Positions 46,039-58,067 of a stretch of DNA of 64,000 bases are shown piece by piece. Under the pieces are notes generated by a model that was given only the letters and a program-made list of their open reading frames with translations, was not told where the DNA came from and ran no database searches. The DNA lies in contig JAESIW010000137.1 in the NCBI GenBank assembly GCA_016802295.1, positions 2,427,944 through 2,491,943 of the forward strand, in the 5' to 3' direction. The stretch is from Brachionus rotundiformis (taxonomy: Eukaryota > Rotifera > Eurotatoria > Ploima > Brachionidae). Within the stretch, counting starts at the first letter, position 1; every line of letters begins with the position of its first letter. Both the position numbers and the translations under genes were made by a program.

Positions 46039-48309
46039 GTTCCAGTCTGTATTTCCGATTCGAAATGATATTGTTTGCAATTGTATGCTTGACATAAATA
46101 AATTTTGATCATTACTCATGCGAGATAAAAATAATAATGATTTTTAAGTAGAATTTATTTTATTTTAATCCTAAACAACGAAAATTACCATTTAAAATTA
46201 TTAATAAATCGTTTGTTTTTATTAAGAATAAATTTTTTTATAAAAAATAAAATTGATTTTTTGTTTTGAATTTTTGCTGCAAGTTTTTGTGACTTAATTT
46301 TTTTGACGATTCATTTCTTTGTATAATTAATTGAATCGTTGATTTTCTAAATCAATTCTTATTTATGTTCTTAAAATATTCAGCTTATTCCACTTGGTTT
46401 ATCATATCTAAACAATGTAAAATATGAGTGAAAAGCAATTTAAAAGTCTTACTTTCTATAGTTAAAAAATCAATAATTATGCTGAGTTACGCAGCTCAAT
46501 TATTCTTATTTGATACAATTATCTGTTGCATTCTTATACTGCTTTATTTTTAAATCTATCTTTTGAAAATTTATTAAAAACTAACCTAAATTGAGATCTC
46601 TTCAATTATTTTCCAGTTTAAATTGTTCTGAAAACTTAAATCTTCAACCAAAATAGCCAAATTCCTATGGAATTATTTGATAATTGATTTTGGGTATTAG
46701 AAGCTACAGGGTTTTAGTAAGAGTACTTTTGAGATTTAATAATCTTGGAAAAATTATTTTTCAAAATTTATAATACTTGATATTTGTAAAATTCAAAATG
46801 TTTCGTAGTTAAGTAAAATTAAAATTTAAAAAGTAAGATTATGAAAAAAGTTCATCATTTACAAAAATATCAGTTGCAATTTTTTAAGAAAATTCTTTAT
46901 TTATTTGAATTTTTTAATTAATTAATCTTTTACTATTTAAATTATTTATCAAATGAACTATATTATCTTTTATTAAATTCAAAAGAGGAATGATTACTCT
47001 TTTAATATTGTAGAGAAATGAGCAGAGAGGTTTTAGCCTTTAAAAATAATTTTCAAAAAAAATATTGATCAAAAAGTATTGGAATTATGTATTTAAAATC
47101 AATGTCAACATAAATTTTTTGTTATTTAACAAGATTTTAATTGAATAAATTTAATTTCGAATTGTTTCTAAATTTTTGATTCTCTAATTTTAGAAAGTAA
47201 GATTTAAATAATGAAACATCATAAAATATATTTTGACTAATTAGTTATAATTTTCTACAGAGGAATAAAAGGACTATAATTTTTGTATGTGAATCTTTGA
47301 ATATTCAAATCGCGTCCCTTAATTAATTAAGTTCATATTTTTAATTATTTTAATCATTCCTATAAGTTAGAGTAAAAATGGAACAAAATTTAAAAATGTT
47401 TAATAAAGAAATTCCGCAAGAAACACAGTTTTTCTGCTATTATTGTAAGACAAACAAATTTTATAGATTTTCGACCATGAAATTTAATCAAAAGAGCTTA
47501 TTTAATTAAATCTGAAGCATTTTAATAAAGTAGCAAAGATAAACTAGTCATTTATACAAATGATTTGAAAACAAAAATTAATAAATAGTACAACACTGTT
47601 GTGATTTTGAATTTTTTTAAATTTAAGTATATATTTCTAAAAGCAAAAATAAACTGCATCAGTTTGTTAAGAAGATTACTCTATCATTAATTAATTAAAT
47701 GATTAGACCTTTTCTAAGATAATTAGTACAATTGATGGAAGTGTTTTTTTACTCAATCTTCTCGATTAAATTTCTCTATAGTTTATCTCAATTGTTAGTT
47801 TATTTTATATATCTGAAAATATTTTATGATATCGAATTGAAGTCAGAATTCAAAATTTTCTACTAGGACCGGGTTTTAGAAGTTCAATTGTAGCTTGTCA
47901 ACTAAGTCCTGATTATTTGGTTTTTAAAAATTGAATTTAAATCAATGACTATGTTAATTATTTTGATTTAGAAAAACGAAACGAAATTAGGTCTATTGAT
48001 AATTTAAAGTTATTGAAAAAAATTTTGAAGAATAAATGAAATAACACTGATGATATTTTTTTTATGTTAAAACAAACGAAATTTCCGATTGCATCATTAA
48101 TTCAACTGTCAACTAATTAATTTTTAAATTCTAAAGAAGTGATACTTATTGAAAAAAGTTGTAAATAGTTGGCAAAAATTGTAAATTTTCAGTATTTCCA
48201 AGTAAAATTTGATTTAAATAAATTTTCATTATTATGATTTAATCAAAAATATAAAGTTTGTAAATTATATACTTCGGTGCCATCAGAAATGATTTTTGAG
48301 ACTCATTTA
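46039..48309. other. Intergenic spacer between tandem nAChR genes
   Basis: 2.27 kb, AT-rich, with no frame or repeat I can support. I see no residual coding similarity to either receptor. Confidence 0.4.
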
Positions 48310-50815
48310 ATGAATTTTTTTTTGATTTTAACATTATCAAAGACTATAAATGGTAATGATTAAAAATAAATTTCAAATTTTAATTTAAATTAAATTTTAA
48401 GGAGGCATTCATCAGAGAAGATTGTTAAGTTTTCTCTTCCGAAATTATGATCCATTGGAGAGACCGGTTGCCAACGAAAATGAAACTCTAAATGTCACAG
48501 TTGGTCTAGCTATACAACAAATAGTGGATATTGATGAAAAAAAACAAACAATAATTTTTAGTGGATGGCTTGATATGGTAAAAATTTTGACAATTTTTTC
48601 TATTCCATTTATTTTAAAATTCAAAAAAGAGTAAAATCTTTTATTATTGATATTAACCTAAGAAAAAGCTTATTAGTTTTGATAAGCAATTAGCGATTTA
48701 ATTAGTTTGCTGAGAAATACCATGGGGCTAATGGGTCGATTTTGTTTGTTTTTATAGTTTTAAATAAACAAAAATATAAGAAATTTCTTAAATATTTTCT
48801 TGGCCAAATAATCTGAAGGCTTTTTGAATATTTAAAAACTTAAATTAGCTTTACACAAAATATTCGTAAATTTTCCACATTGACTTGATTTCCAAATTAA
48901 TTGAGTATTGATAATTAGCAAATAAAATATTTAAATAATTGATAAAAACAATACATTCAATTATTTTTATTATTAAAATATTAATTATTTTTCACTACCT
49001 TAAGAAGATGTCGATCTCCGTATTTTATTTTAAGATTTGATTTTAAAAAAAGCTTTGTTAATATTGTCACATCCCATAATTGTGAGAAACTTTTCATCAG
49101 AGACTTTTTATTCATATATTGAATAAAAAAAATCTAGGATAATTGTTATTTAAATAATTGAGATGAAAATTTTTGTTACGCGTTTGATTTCTACCATTTG
49201 AATCTATTGGTACTCATTTCTATCATAATAATTATAATGCTTTTAAAATCATCATTCTAAAAATTTTGTCTATTACTAAAAGATTTGGTTTGATTATAAT
49301 TTGAAATGGAATCCAATTGAATTTGGAAATATATCCAGTATACGAATAAAATCATCTAGTATTTGGATACCAGGTTTAATTTTTTAGATCAAGTTCAAAA
49401 TAAAATAAAATTTAAAAAAAAAAGATTTATTATTATATAATTCAGCTGATGATTCTTTCGATGCAACATCAAAAGTAAATGCAGTATTACATTATACAGG
49501 TGAAGTGAATTATTTGCCACCTGGGATGTTTAAAAGTACTTGTCCCATAAAAATTGAAGACTTTCCTTTCGATGAACAAAATTGTCCCCTTAAATTTGGC
49601 AGTTGGACCCATGACGAGGCGACTATTAATTTGAAAAATAAGAGTAGTCGAGCCCAATTGGACTCATACATTAAAAATGGAGAATGGTACTTGGAAGGTA
49701 TGGAAGAATAAAAAAATTTGTAAAAATTATTATTTTTATTTACAGATGTGACATCATATTCTGAATCAATTGCATATGAATGTTGTCCAACTAAATATCC
49801 ATTTATAATGTTTACCATCCATATAAGACGAAGAACACTTTATTTTGTGTTTAATTTAATATTTCCATGTATTTTGATATCGTTTATGAGTGTATTAGGC
49901 TTTTCGTTACCACCTGAAAGCGGAGAAAAAATTGGCTTGGAAATAACTACTTTACTATCAATAATAATGTTTTCACAAATAATTACAGGTTTGATACCAG
50001 AAAGTTCGCTTTCAGTACCAAAAATTTCTCTTTATTTCGCCTCTGTTATGGTCATTAGCGCTATGTCAATAATTGCCAATGTGATTGTTCTAACCTTTCA
50101 TCACAAAAATTTAAAAATTCAGTACCCTGTTCCAAAAATTGTAAGCATTAATCTTTTTTTTAACATAAAGTTTTATTAATTCATTAATTGTTAGGTAGAA
50201 ATTGTTATATGTAAATATTTGGCAAAGTTATTGTTAATGAAAAAACCAAAACGAACCAGAAGAATGATGAATGAGCAACAGAGAGTGCTTTTGGCTACCT
50301 CAGACAATGATTTAAATTCAAAAAGTCTTTTGGCAAATGTATTAGATATAAATGATGATTTTGGCGTCACTAAAGCGAACAAACGCTCTTCATTTTTCCA
50401 TAACCAAATTAATCGGACACAGAAGTTCACTTTTGATACCGCGAAAAAGACTTTGAGTAATTATAGTATAAATAATTGCTTGAATCACAGTCCTAAACTT
50501 GTTAATAATAAATATAAACAGGAAAGCTCTGGCTCAGACTGTTATGAGTCAATGATTCTTGGCTCAAGCAAGACAGAAATAAATTTACTTCGCAAAAATT
50601 TATCATATATACTCAAAGAAATTCAAATAATTACACGAAAGCTTAAGATTGATGAAGAAGATGAACTAAAATCTTTAAATTGGAAATTTGCTGCTATGGT
50701 AATAGATAGGCTTTGTTTGATTATGTTTAGTCTTGTTACACTTGTGTCTACATTAATAATTTTGTTTACTTCGAAAAATTTTTTCAAATCATCTGATCCG
50801 GATTTGATTTACTAA
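48310..50815 (+). CDS. Nicotinic acetylcholine receptor alpha-type subunit, tandem copy 2
   Basis: Six exons (48310..48352, 48402..48577, 49283..49373, 49425..49697, 49746..50140, 50195..50815) sum to 1599 nt, 532 residues. It is a close paralogue of the upstream gene: ERPVANENETLNVTVGLAIQ, CPIKIEDFPFDEQNC, GSWTHD, loop C YECCPTKYP with paired cysteines, SGEKIGLEITTLLSI in M2, and SLLANVLDINDDFG in the cytoplasmic loop. It has one extra intron (48578..49282, 705 nt) after WLDM that copy 1 lacks; the other intron positions and phases are shared. The 43-nt first exon gives a short hydrophobic leader. The two subunits could co-assemble; that is inference. Confidence 0.93.
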
Positions 50816-52069
50816 TTACTGTTATATTTTTGTGATAAATCAATATTATTTTAAAAAAATTTAATATTTTAATAAAATTTTTTTATACATTTTTGTTATT
50901 TCTAACTCTAATTAGCAATGCTCTTTCAGTCATTAAGAATAAAAAGAATGTATTTAAGTGGTCTCTTAATGACCAAGAAAAAGTAAAATCTATAATTTAG
51001 ATCCTCTTATCGAAAAAAAAAATTGCCTTTTTATTAAAATAAACAAATTATTATTTATTGTAACCAGTGACAATTTGATTAACTGTTTATATAAATATCA
51101 ATTAGATATTAAGTTATTTATAGATGAAAGGAGACCAAAAGAATCTTAGTACCCAAAAACAAATCATGGTTCACCCCGTGACAGTAAGGAAGAATTTTTA
51201 ACAAAATTTTTTATACATATTTTTTTTAACTGGTACAAATTTTGGCCAAGTTAATAACTCAGCTTCTATTAAAAATTGATCATCAGATTCAATATTTTGC
51301 ACTGGTAAATTGCTAATTGGCTAAATCTTTTTTAAGTTATGTTGCTAATAACAATTTTTTAATATCCAGAATAAAAATAACAACATAAGTAATTCAAAAT
51401 AAATCATGGTTAGTTAGTTACTTTTTGAAGCGATAGTTTAGTAACTTTTTTTTATTGTAAAACAATTTAAATTCTAAAAATTCAAAAATATAAAATCTAG
51501 CGTAGCATTTAAATACAATGAATTAAAAATTTTGATTTAAAACTAAAAAATTAAATAATTAATCAAATTTAATTTATCTTAAATTTTTCCTGATGAAAAG
51601 TACAGGTCTTATTTTGAAAGAATGAACGATATATCTTATAATTTTAAAATCTTCATTTTTTAGATTTCATACTATTATCATTTTTTAATATCATTATAAA
51701 ACATCATAATGCAAATCAGTAAAAAAATAAGATATTACCTAAAGCAGTTAATTATCTATTAAATTATTTTAATGGTATTCTTATAATGGTAAATTAGCTA
51801 TAAGAAGACAATTTAAATGTCACACTGCAAGAATACTAAAAACCAATTTTAATAAATATTTAAAAATAATAATAATTTATTTAAAAAAATAAGTGATGAT
51901 GATGATGAATATGAATCGACATGAAACATAAGAGCTAATAAGACTAAACTATAGGAATTATTAGGCTATATTGCCGTGTTTCTTGACGTTTCTGATCCTT
52001 TTGACTTGGACTTTGCATCTAAAATTAAAAAAAATAATTCCTTTCTAGATTTGTGCATTGATTAACAAA
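50816..52069. other. Upstream region of AP1G1, with a candidate 5' coding exon
   Basis: AT-rich. At 51124..51183, an ATG after an in-frame TAG opens 20 codons (MKGDQKNLSTQKQIMVHPVT) to a GTAAGG donor. An acceptor TTTCTAG at 52043-52049 precedes AP1G1, and the two join in frame (ICALINK-MQVLEQ). Whether this exon is used is unknown. Confidence 0.3.
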
Positions 52070-55000
52070 ATGCAAGTTTTAGAGCAATTAGAGAATAGAG
52101 TTGTGGGCGCTTTTGACCAACTTGGCATTAAATTTACGCCTTCGTCCCAGCGCCTTAGAGACCTAATACGTCAGATCCGTTCAGCTCGTACTGCAGCAGA
52201 GGAACGTGCAGTGATAAACAAAGAATGTGCTCAAATAAGAGACTCATTTCGAGCTGAAGACAATACTTGGCGGTGTAGAAATGTAGCCAAGCTACTCTAC
52301 ATTTACATGTTGGGTTATCCTGCTCATTTCGGCCGTCTTGAATGCTTAAAATTAATTGCAGCAAATCGGTATACTGATAAGCGAATTGGCTACCTAGGAG
52401 CAATGCTTCTACTTGACGAAAAGCAAGATGTTCATTTACTGGTAACTCAAAGTCTCAAAAAGTAAAACACCCATCTTAATAAGCATAATTATTTTTCTAA
52501 TTATTTGCTGTAGTGATCTAATAAATAGTAACCAGTACATAGCTGGACTGGCTTTGTGTACCTTAGGATCCATATTGTCTACTGAAATGAGTCGTGATCT
52601 AGCTGTTGATGTAGAAAAGCTAATCAAAAACTCAAATCCGTATTTAAAGAAAAAAGCAATACTTTGCGCTATAAGAATTATTCGCAAAGTTCCTGAACTC
52701 ATGGAAATATACGTACCATCGGTTAGAAATCTTCTCAATGAAAAAAATCATGGTAAGCAAAATTAAAAATAGTTTCTTTTTAAATTAGATACTTTTTTTA
52801 AAACAAAACCTTCAAATTATTAACTTTTAAAATAACAAATCTTATTAATAATTAAATTTTAAAAAAAAATTTAAATATTTATAACCAAGTTTTCTAAGCC
52901 ACATCTTGGCTAATTTAGTTTATACAAGCTTATCTAAAAGCGTGAAAAAAATTTTAAATAAGTGTTTATTTATTATTGATTAATTTAGGCTTATATTTAT
53001 TTTGTAATAGAAAAAAAAAATTTTTTTAATTGAAGAAAAAATATTTGTTTATTCTAGATATTCTGATGAGAGATTATTGCAGTCATTACTTTAACTTTAA
53101 AAATTATGAGATATATTTTTTCTAAAGAAAGAAATAATTTTTGGAATTTTTTTATACTACAATAAAACCTAAATTCTAAGAGCATTTTTTACTACGAGAA
53201 ATATGAGCCATTAATTTAAATTTAATAAAAATAATGATTTTTATTTAGAAAATTTTTTTTTATGTTTTAAATTATAATTTAAGGTGTTTTGCTTGGTGCA
53301 ATTGGTCTAATAACAGAAATGTGCATTAGAAGTCCAGATATTTTGACTCATTTCAGAAAGGTAAATATTTTTTTTAAATTACCCACTCACTATGTACTTT
53401 TCATCACCTTTTTTTTTTAATTTAATTAATCAACAGAAATTTGAGGTATAGCTTTACGAGAATAATAATTATCTCTGCTAATTTTTTAATAATATATGAA
53501 TGATTCATTCAAATTTTTAATTATTGCATGACAAGCAGTGGTTACCCTAAATCGTTTGAACTAACAATTTAACGAATGACCAAAAGATTTAGATTTCACT
53601 GCGTTTTTAATTTAAATTTTAACTTTTTACTTAAAATAGCTAGTGCCTAATTTAGTGCGAATACTGAAAAATTTGATAATGTCTGGATACAGCCCTGACC
53701 ATGATGTTTCGGGAATAAGCGACCCATTTCTCCAGGTCCGAATAATACGCTTACTACGGGTTTTGGGCAAAAATGACCAAGAATCTAGTGAATCAATGAA
53801 CGACATTTTAGCTCAGGTAAAATTTACTCTTCGCTATATTAAGAATAGATAAAATAGGTGATACAAAAAGTTGGTATTTACAGTGGAAACCGGTTCTTTT
53901 GCCGGCCAGGCTGTTTTACATGAATTATCTCAAGCGCTATTGAGCTTGTACTCCACAGATTCATCTCTAAGGGTTTGTAATTACAACCCGCTTATTTTAT
54001 CTGTTCAATGTTTTCCTATAAATACATATTTGTATGTGTTCAGGTATGCACTAATACAGAAACTACCAAAAATGCTGGAAATTCAATCCTTCACGAAACT
54101 GTCCTAACTATTATGGATATAAAATCTGAACCTGCTTTAAGAGTAATCCACCTGCTTAAGAATTTAATTAAAGAACCATTTTTTATTGATTTTTATTTAA
54201 GGTATTGGCAGTTAATATTCTTGGTAGATTTTTACTAAATCAAGACAAGAATATAAGGTAAATTTGAAGAAATTTCATCTAGAGATAAATTAATAGGATT
54301 GTCTAGATATGTTGCTTTGAATACATTGCTAAGAGTGATTCATGCTGACTTAGCCTCAATCCAGAGACATCGTGGGACCATTGTTGAGTGTCTAAAGGAT
54401 CCAGATGTGTCAATTAAGCGAAGAGCCATGGAATTATGCTTTGCGCTCATAAATAGAAAAAATATAGTCGAAATGATTGACGAATTGTGTAATTTTCTTG
54501 GAACATGTGAGCCTGAATTTAAGGCCGACTGTTCCTCAAACATGTTCATAGCTATGGAAAAGTATGCTCCTGACAAAAAATGGCATGTTGACCAAATGAT
54601 TCGAATCCTCAAATCGGCCGGAAATAATTCACGCGACGATATAGTATCCAGTTTTATTTCGCTTATTTCCAATACCACAGAGCTACAGTTGTACACGATG
54701 CTTCAATTGGTCGAGATGATACGTGATGATGTCACTCAGCAGCCTTTAGTTCAGGTGGCAGCATGGTGTATTGGTGAATACAGTGACCAATTTCAGAGTA
54801 GCGAATATGATGGTCCAAAAATAGATGAAGAAGAAATTGCCAATTTGCTTATCAAAATTCTCAACTACAATGCTGGCTTGATTTCAACTCGCCAATACGC
54901 CATCAACGCTCTTATTAAAATTACCACTCGATTCCCAATCCTTACTGAACATGTTCAATCTATAATGTCTGTGTATGGATGCAATATGAATTTGGATCTG

Positions 55001-55997
55001 CAGCAAAGAGCTGTCGAATACCATACTGTCCTTAAAAAATTCGATACCCTAAAAGATGGATTGTATGAACAAATGCAGCCATTCGAGCTCAAACAAAGTT
55101 ATATTGAAGACATTGAAGAAGAGAGTTATGAAGAAAAAAATGACCAAGAAATTCTACAAGAAAAGGAAAAGCAAAAAGAAGAGGCGACCAAAGCTTTGCT
55201 AATAATATTTGGCGAGGATTCGGAAGAGGTGGTTTCGAAGACTAAGACTGAAGAGGTGTCCAATATTGATCCCTTAGCGGACATCTTTGGAAACTCAGCA
55301 CCAGCAGCTAAACCATCAAATTCAAATATACTTGACTCAATTTTTAGCTCAAATGAACCAGTAAATTCCACAGTGTCCAACAATATTCTGGACATTTTTG
55401 ATTCTTCAACTACACAATCAGCGTCAAAAGCCGCCCCAGTCCAATCAGGCATTGATGACATTTTTGGAATGACCAATACGCCAGCTAAAGCTGCTAAATC
55501 AAATTCAGTTTCGAATGATTTTATGGATATTTTTGGATCTTCTCAAACAAAACCAATTCAAAATGGTCATGGCGAAAAATTGAATGGTAAAAATGAATCG
55601 ATGAATGTGTACGAAAAAAATGAAGTTAAAATAACTTTTGAGCCTTGTGCTAATGGCAAAGAAAGCTCAACAACACAGCATTTTATTCAACTAAAAGCCG
55701 AAAATTTATCATTTAGTAATGTTGTTAAAGACTTTATATTTAGTGCCGCAGCACCTACTAGCATGAAGCTTCAGCTGTCTCAGCCAGATAAAAATAGTTT
55801 ACAACCATTTGAAAACTTATCACAGACGATAGCTGTCGCTAATCCAAATAAAGTAAAAATTTGATAATATAATATATAAAATTATATGAATGATTTTTAA
55901 GGATAAATTACGGTTGAGAGTAAAATTGTCCTACAAATTGAATGATGTTTCAATCGAAGAGCCAGTTTTTGTTGTGAATATACCATTTTTTGAATAA
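52070..55997 (+). CDS. AP1G1: AP-1 clathrin adaptor complex gamma subunit
   Basis: Eight exons (52070..52461, 52514..52752, 53284..53360, 53640..53816, 54044..54142, 54202..54257, 54307..55852, 55902..55997) sum to 2682 nt, 893 residues. Gamma-adaptin is a large subunit of the TGN/endosomal AP-1 adaptor. The trunk is highly conserved: LRDLIRQIRSARTAAEERAV, CRNVAKLLYIYMLGYPAHFG, TDKRIGYLGAMLLLDE, LKNLIMSGYSPDHDVSGISD, TIVECLKDPDVSIKRRAMEL and QQPLVQVAAWCIGEY. The hinge is short and has five repeats of a D/S-I-F motif. The C-terminal ear (EVKITFEP ... LRLRVKLSYKLND) is complete. A further in-frame upstream exon is possible. The large intron between exons 4 and 5 contains an unexplained GC-richer segment. 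Confidence 0.96.
53884..53972 (+). other. GC-richer exon-like or structured segment in AP1G1 intron 4
   Basis: The 89-nt segment lies between TTTACAG and GTTTGT in an otherwise AT-rich intron. Joined to exon 4 it would reach TGA at its 20th codon and shift the frame, so it would act as a poison exon. It also contains two potential hairpins, CCGG-TTCTTTTG-CCGG and CTCAA-GCGCTA-TTGAG, so a small intronic RNA is an alternative. Confidence 0.35.
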
Positions 55998-56301
55998 ATA
56001 AGCTCGATCCAATGTTGATTGTATTTTTACGGAAATATTTGGCTTTTTTAAAGCGCTTTTTTGTTTAAATTAAATAAGAAAATTTTTTAATCAAACTAAC
56101 ATTAAATCAAACAAGAATATTTATTTATTTAAGTTATTATTTACCTTATACTTGTTAGTATTAAAATAAAAAGAAGCAAAATTCAAAATTTTTATATTCA
56201 TTCCAAATTTTGGTTGGCATTTATTAAAATATTTTCCACTCTTTAGAGAATCAGAATAAAATTTTCTTTAAAGATTTTTTTCCTTGCTGATTAAATAACA
56301 T

Positions 56302-56474
56302 TCAAGACTTTGTAGCCTTGTAATGCTTCAAATAATTTTTTATCTCTTTCATACCATATCTTTTGGTAAAATGCTCCAAGCGTTTAAAAGCCTAATATGT
56401 GAAAACAATGCATTGATGGATACAGCTACAAACACTTTGAATTTTAAACCCGAAAAATTCGATGTTTCAACCAT
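56302..56474 (-). CDS. Candidate small gene with broken or spliced frame
   Basis: ATG at 56474 begins MVETSNFSGLKFKVFVAVSI, with a hydrophobic segment. A second frame, after CATATTAG, reads AFKRLEHFTKRYGMKEIKNY and ends at TGA (56302). A tiny single-span membrane protein with a charged tail, such as a COX6C-like subunit, would have this layout, but the similarity is too weak to assign. A normal-size intron joining the two frames was not found. The flanks (55998..56301, 56475..56634) show nothing else. Confidence 0.25.
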
Positions 56475-56634
56475 TGCATAATTGATTCAAATATGGAATA
56501 AATTGAAAATTTATATAAAATTTAATTAAGTTATCTTTTTATAAGATAAATAAAATCATTAATTAATTTATTTTTCACTAAATTTCAAACAAAATTATTT
56601 ATTTCTTTTCTTTTTGTAGAAATAAAATTATAAA

Positions 56635-58014
56635 ATGGAAAATAGTGATGATAAAAATATAATTTTAAATTATAAACTGTCCAACCATGAATTTTCTGAC
56701 CAGACAAGCGAAGTTGTTGTATTAGATGATGACGATTTTATTCAGACTACTTTAAGCATTTTCGCAAATGACCAGCATAATCAGCAAACAAAAGAACAAA
56801 ATAATTCTGACGAAGTTTTTCTGGATCCTTCAAGTGATTTAATTGATTTGACTTCAAATGATGATTTTGATCTTTATGACATATTTATGCTTACTCCTGA
56901 CCAAAATTATCTAAATACACAAATAAATGATAGCTTAAATTTAAAAAAAGAGACTACACTGATGGTCAAAACTGAATTAGAACCAAAAAATAATGATAAT
57001 TTTAAACAAGCTCATCAAGTTTTTCTAATAAATGATGATGCCACTGAGTCGAGAAGTATTATTCAAGAAAAAAAATCAATCGAAAAGATAAAAAATTCAA
57101 AAAATAAAGATTATTTCTGCCCCGAGTGTTTAAAATATTTTAATAAGTCTTATAACTATAAGCGTCATTTATTTCTGCATCAGATTAAAAATGATGAGCC
57201 TGTTGCCAAGAATTTTAAGTTATACAATTGTCCCAATTGCCAGAAAAAAGTAGCTGATCGATCAAATTTTCTCAAGCATTTAAGAATTTGTTCACCAGAA
57301 GATGTTCCAAGTTTTCAATCAAACAACATAAACAGAACTACTTGCCAAAAAGAATTCAATTGCACAATTTGCAGAAAGACATTTTCCAAAAAGTTTAATC
57401 TTACTAGACACCTGAGAATTCACTTTTTGAATGAATTAAACAGAACTGATGATATTTTAGAAAATTTTGGTCAACAGCTAAACCATCACCAAGAGAGTAT
57501 TCAACTTTATGAATGTGAAAAGTGCTTGAGAAAGTTTACTAATAAACAATTATTACTTGACCATAAAGTAAAATGGCATGGAACTAAATATATATGTAAA
57601 TATTGCAATGATGTTATTTTTAGTGAAAAATTAGACTATATACGTCATCTTAATTTAAATCATGAGATTAAGTGTAAATTTGAATGCATATTTTGTAAGA
57701 AAAGCTTTCCTTATGTTAGTCAATTTATTGAGCATCGTTTAACCCATTTAAGCAAATGGAAAATTCGTCAAATAGACAAAATAAATAAGGCATTTGAAAT
57801 AAATAGAGCTGAGAGTTCGAATATTAATAAAGCATTTTTAATGTGTATTCATTGTGGCAAAAGCTTTTCCAAAAAGTTTAATCTTAAAAGACACATGAAA
57901 AAAACACATTCAAACAAATGTGACGATGAAGATCGAATTGGTCAAAATTTTTCTGAAAAACAAAAAGAGTTCTTTGAACAAAATAAATCTAAAATTTTTA
58001 TTAATAAGATTTAA
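56635..58014 (+). CDS. C2H2 zinc-finger protein, seven fingers, with SUMO-related motifs
   Basis: Single exon, 459 residues. The N-terminal 150 residues are acidic and carry EVVVLDDDD (26-34) and DLIDLTSNDD (68-77), both hydrophobic-plus-acidic like SUMO-interaction motifs, and VKTE (111-114), a sumoylation consensus. From residue 160 there are seven finger-like units: CPEC..KRHLFLH, CPNC..KHLRIC (C2HC), CTIC..TRHLRIH, CEKC..DHKVKWH, CKYC..RHLNLNH, CIFC..EHRLTH and CIHC..RHMKKTH. Canonical short linkers are mostly absent, and spacing between units 3 and 4 and between 6 and 7 is long. A sequence-specific nuclear regulator is likely; I cannot assign an orthologue. Confidence 0.85.
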   Translation: MENSDDKNIILNYKLSNHEFSDQTSEVVVLDDDDFIQTTLSIFANDQHNQQTKEQNNSDEVFLDPSSDLIDLTSNDDFDLYDIFMLTPDQNYLNTQINDSLNLKKETTLMVKTELEPKNNDNFKQAHQVFLINDDATESRSIIQEKKSIEKIKNSKNKDYFCPECLKYFNKSYNYKRHLFLHQIKNDEPVAKNFKLYNCPNCQKKVADRSNFLKHLRICSPEDVPSFQSNNINRTTCQKEFNCTICRKTFSKKFNLTRHLRIHFLNELNRTDDILENFGQQLNHHQESIQLYECEKCLRKFTNKQLLLDHKVKWHGTKYICKYCNDVIFSEKLDYIRHLNLNHEIKCKFECIFCKKSFPYVSQFIEHRLTHLSKWKIRQIDKINKAFEINRAESSNINKAFLMCIHCGKSFSKKFNLKRHMKKTHSNKCDDEDRIGQNFSEKQKEFFEQNKSKIFINKI

Positions 58015-58067
58015 TATTTTTAATTGAATATAATTTTATATTTAAATACCTATTCTAGTTTTTAGAA

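Noticed and set aside
51985..52025. Minus-strand open segment reading MQSPSQKDQKRQETRQ upstream of AP1G1
   Set aside because: Only about 25 codons, no upstream exon possible without crossing AP1G1; more likely 5' untranslated sequence of that gene.
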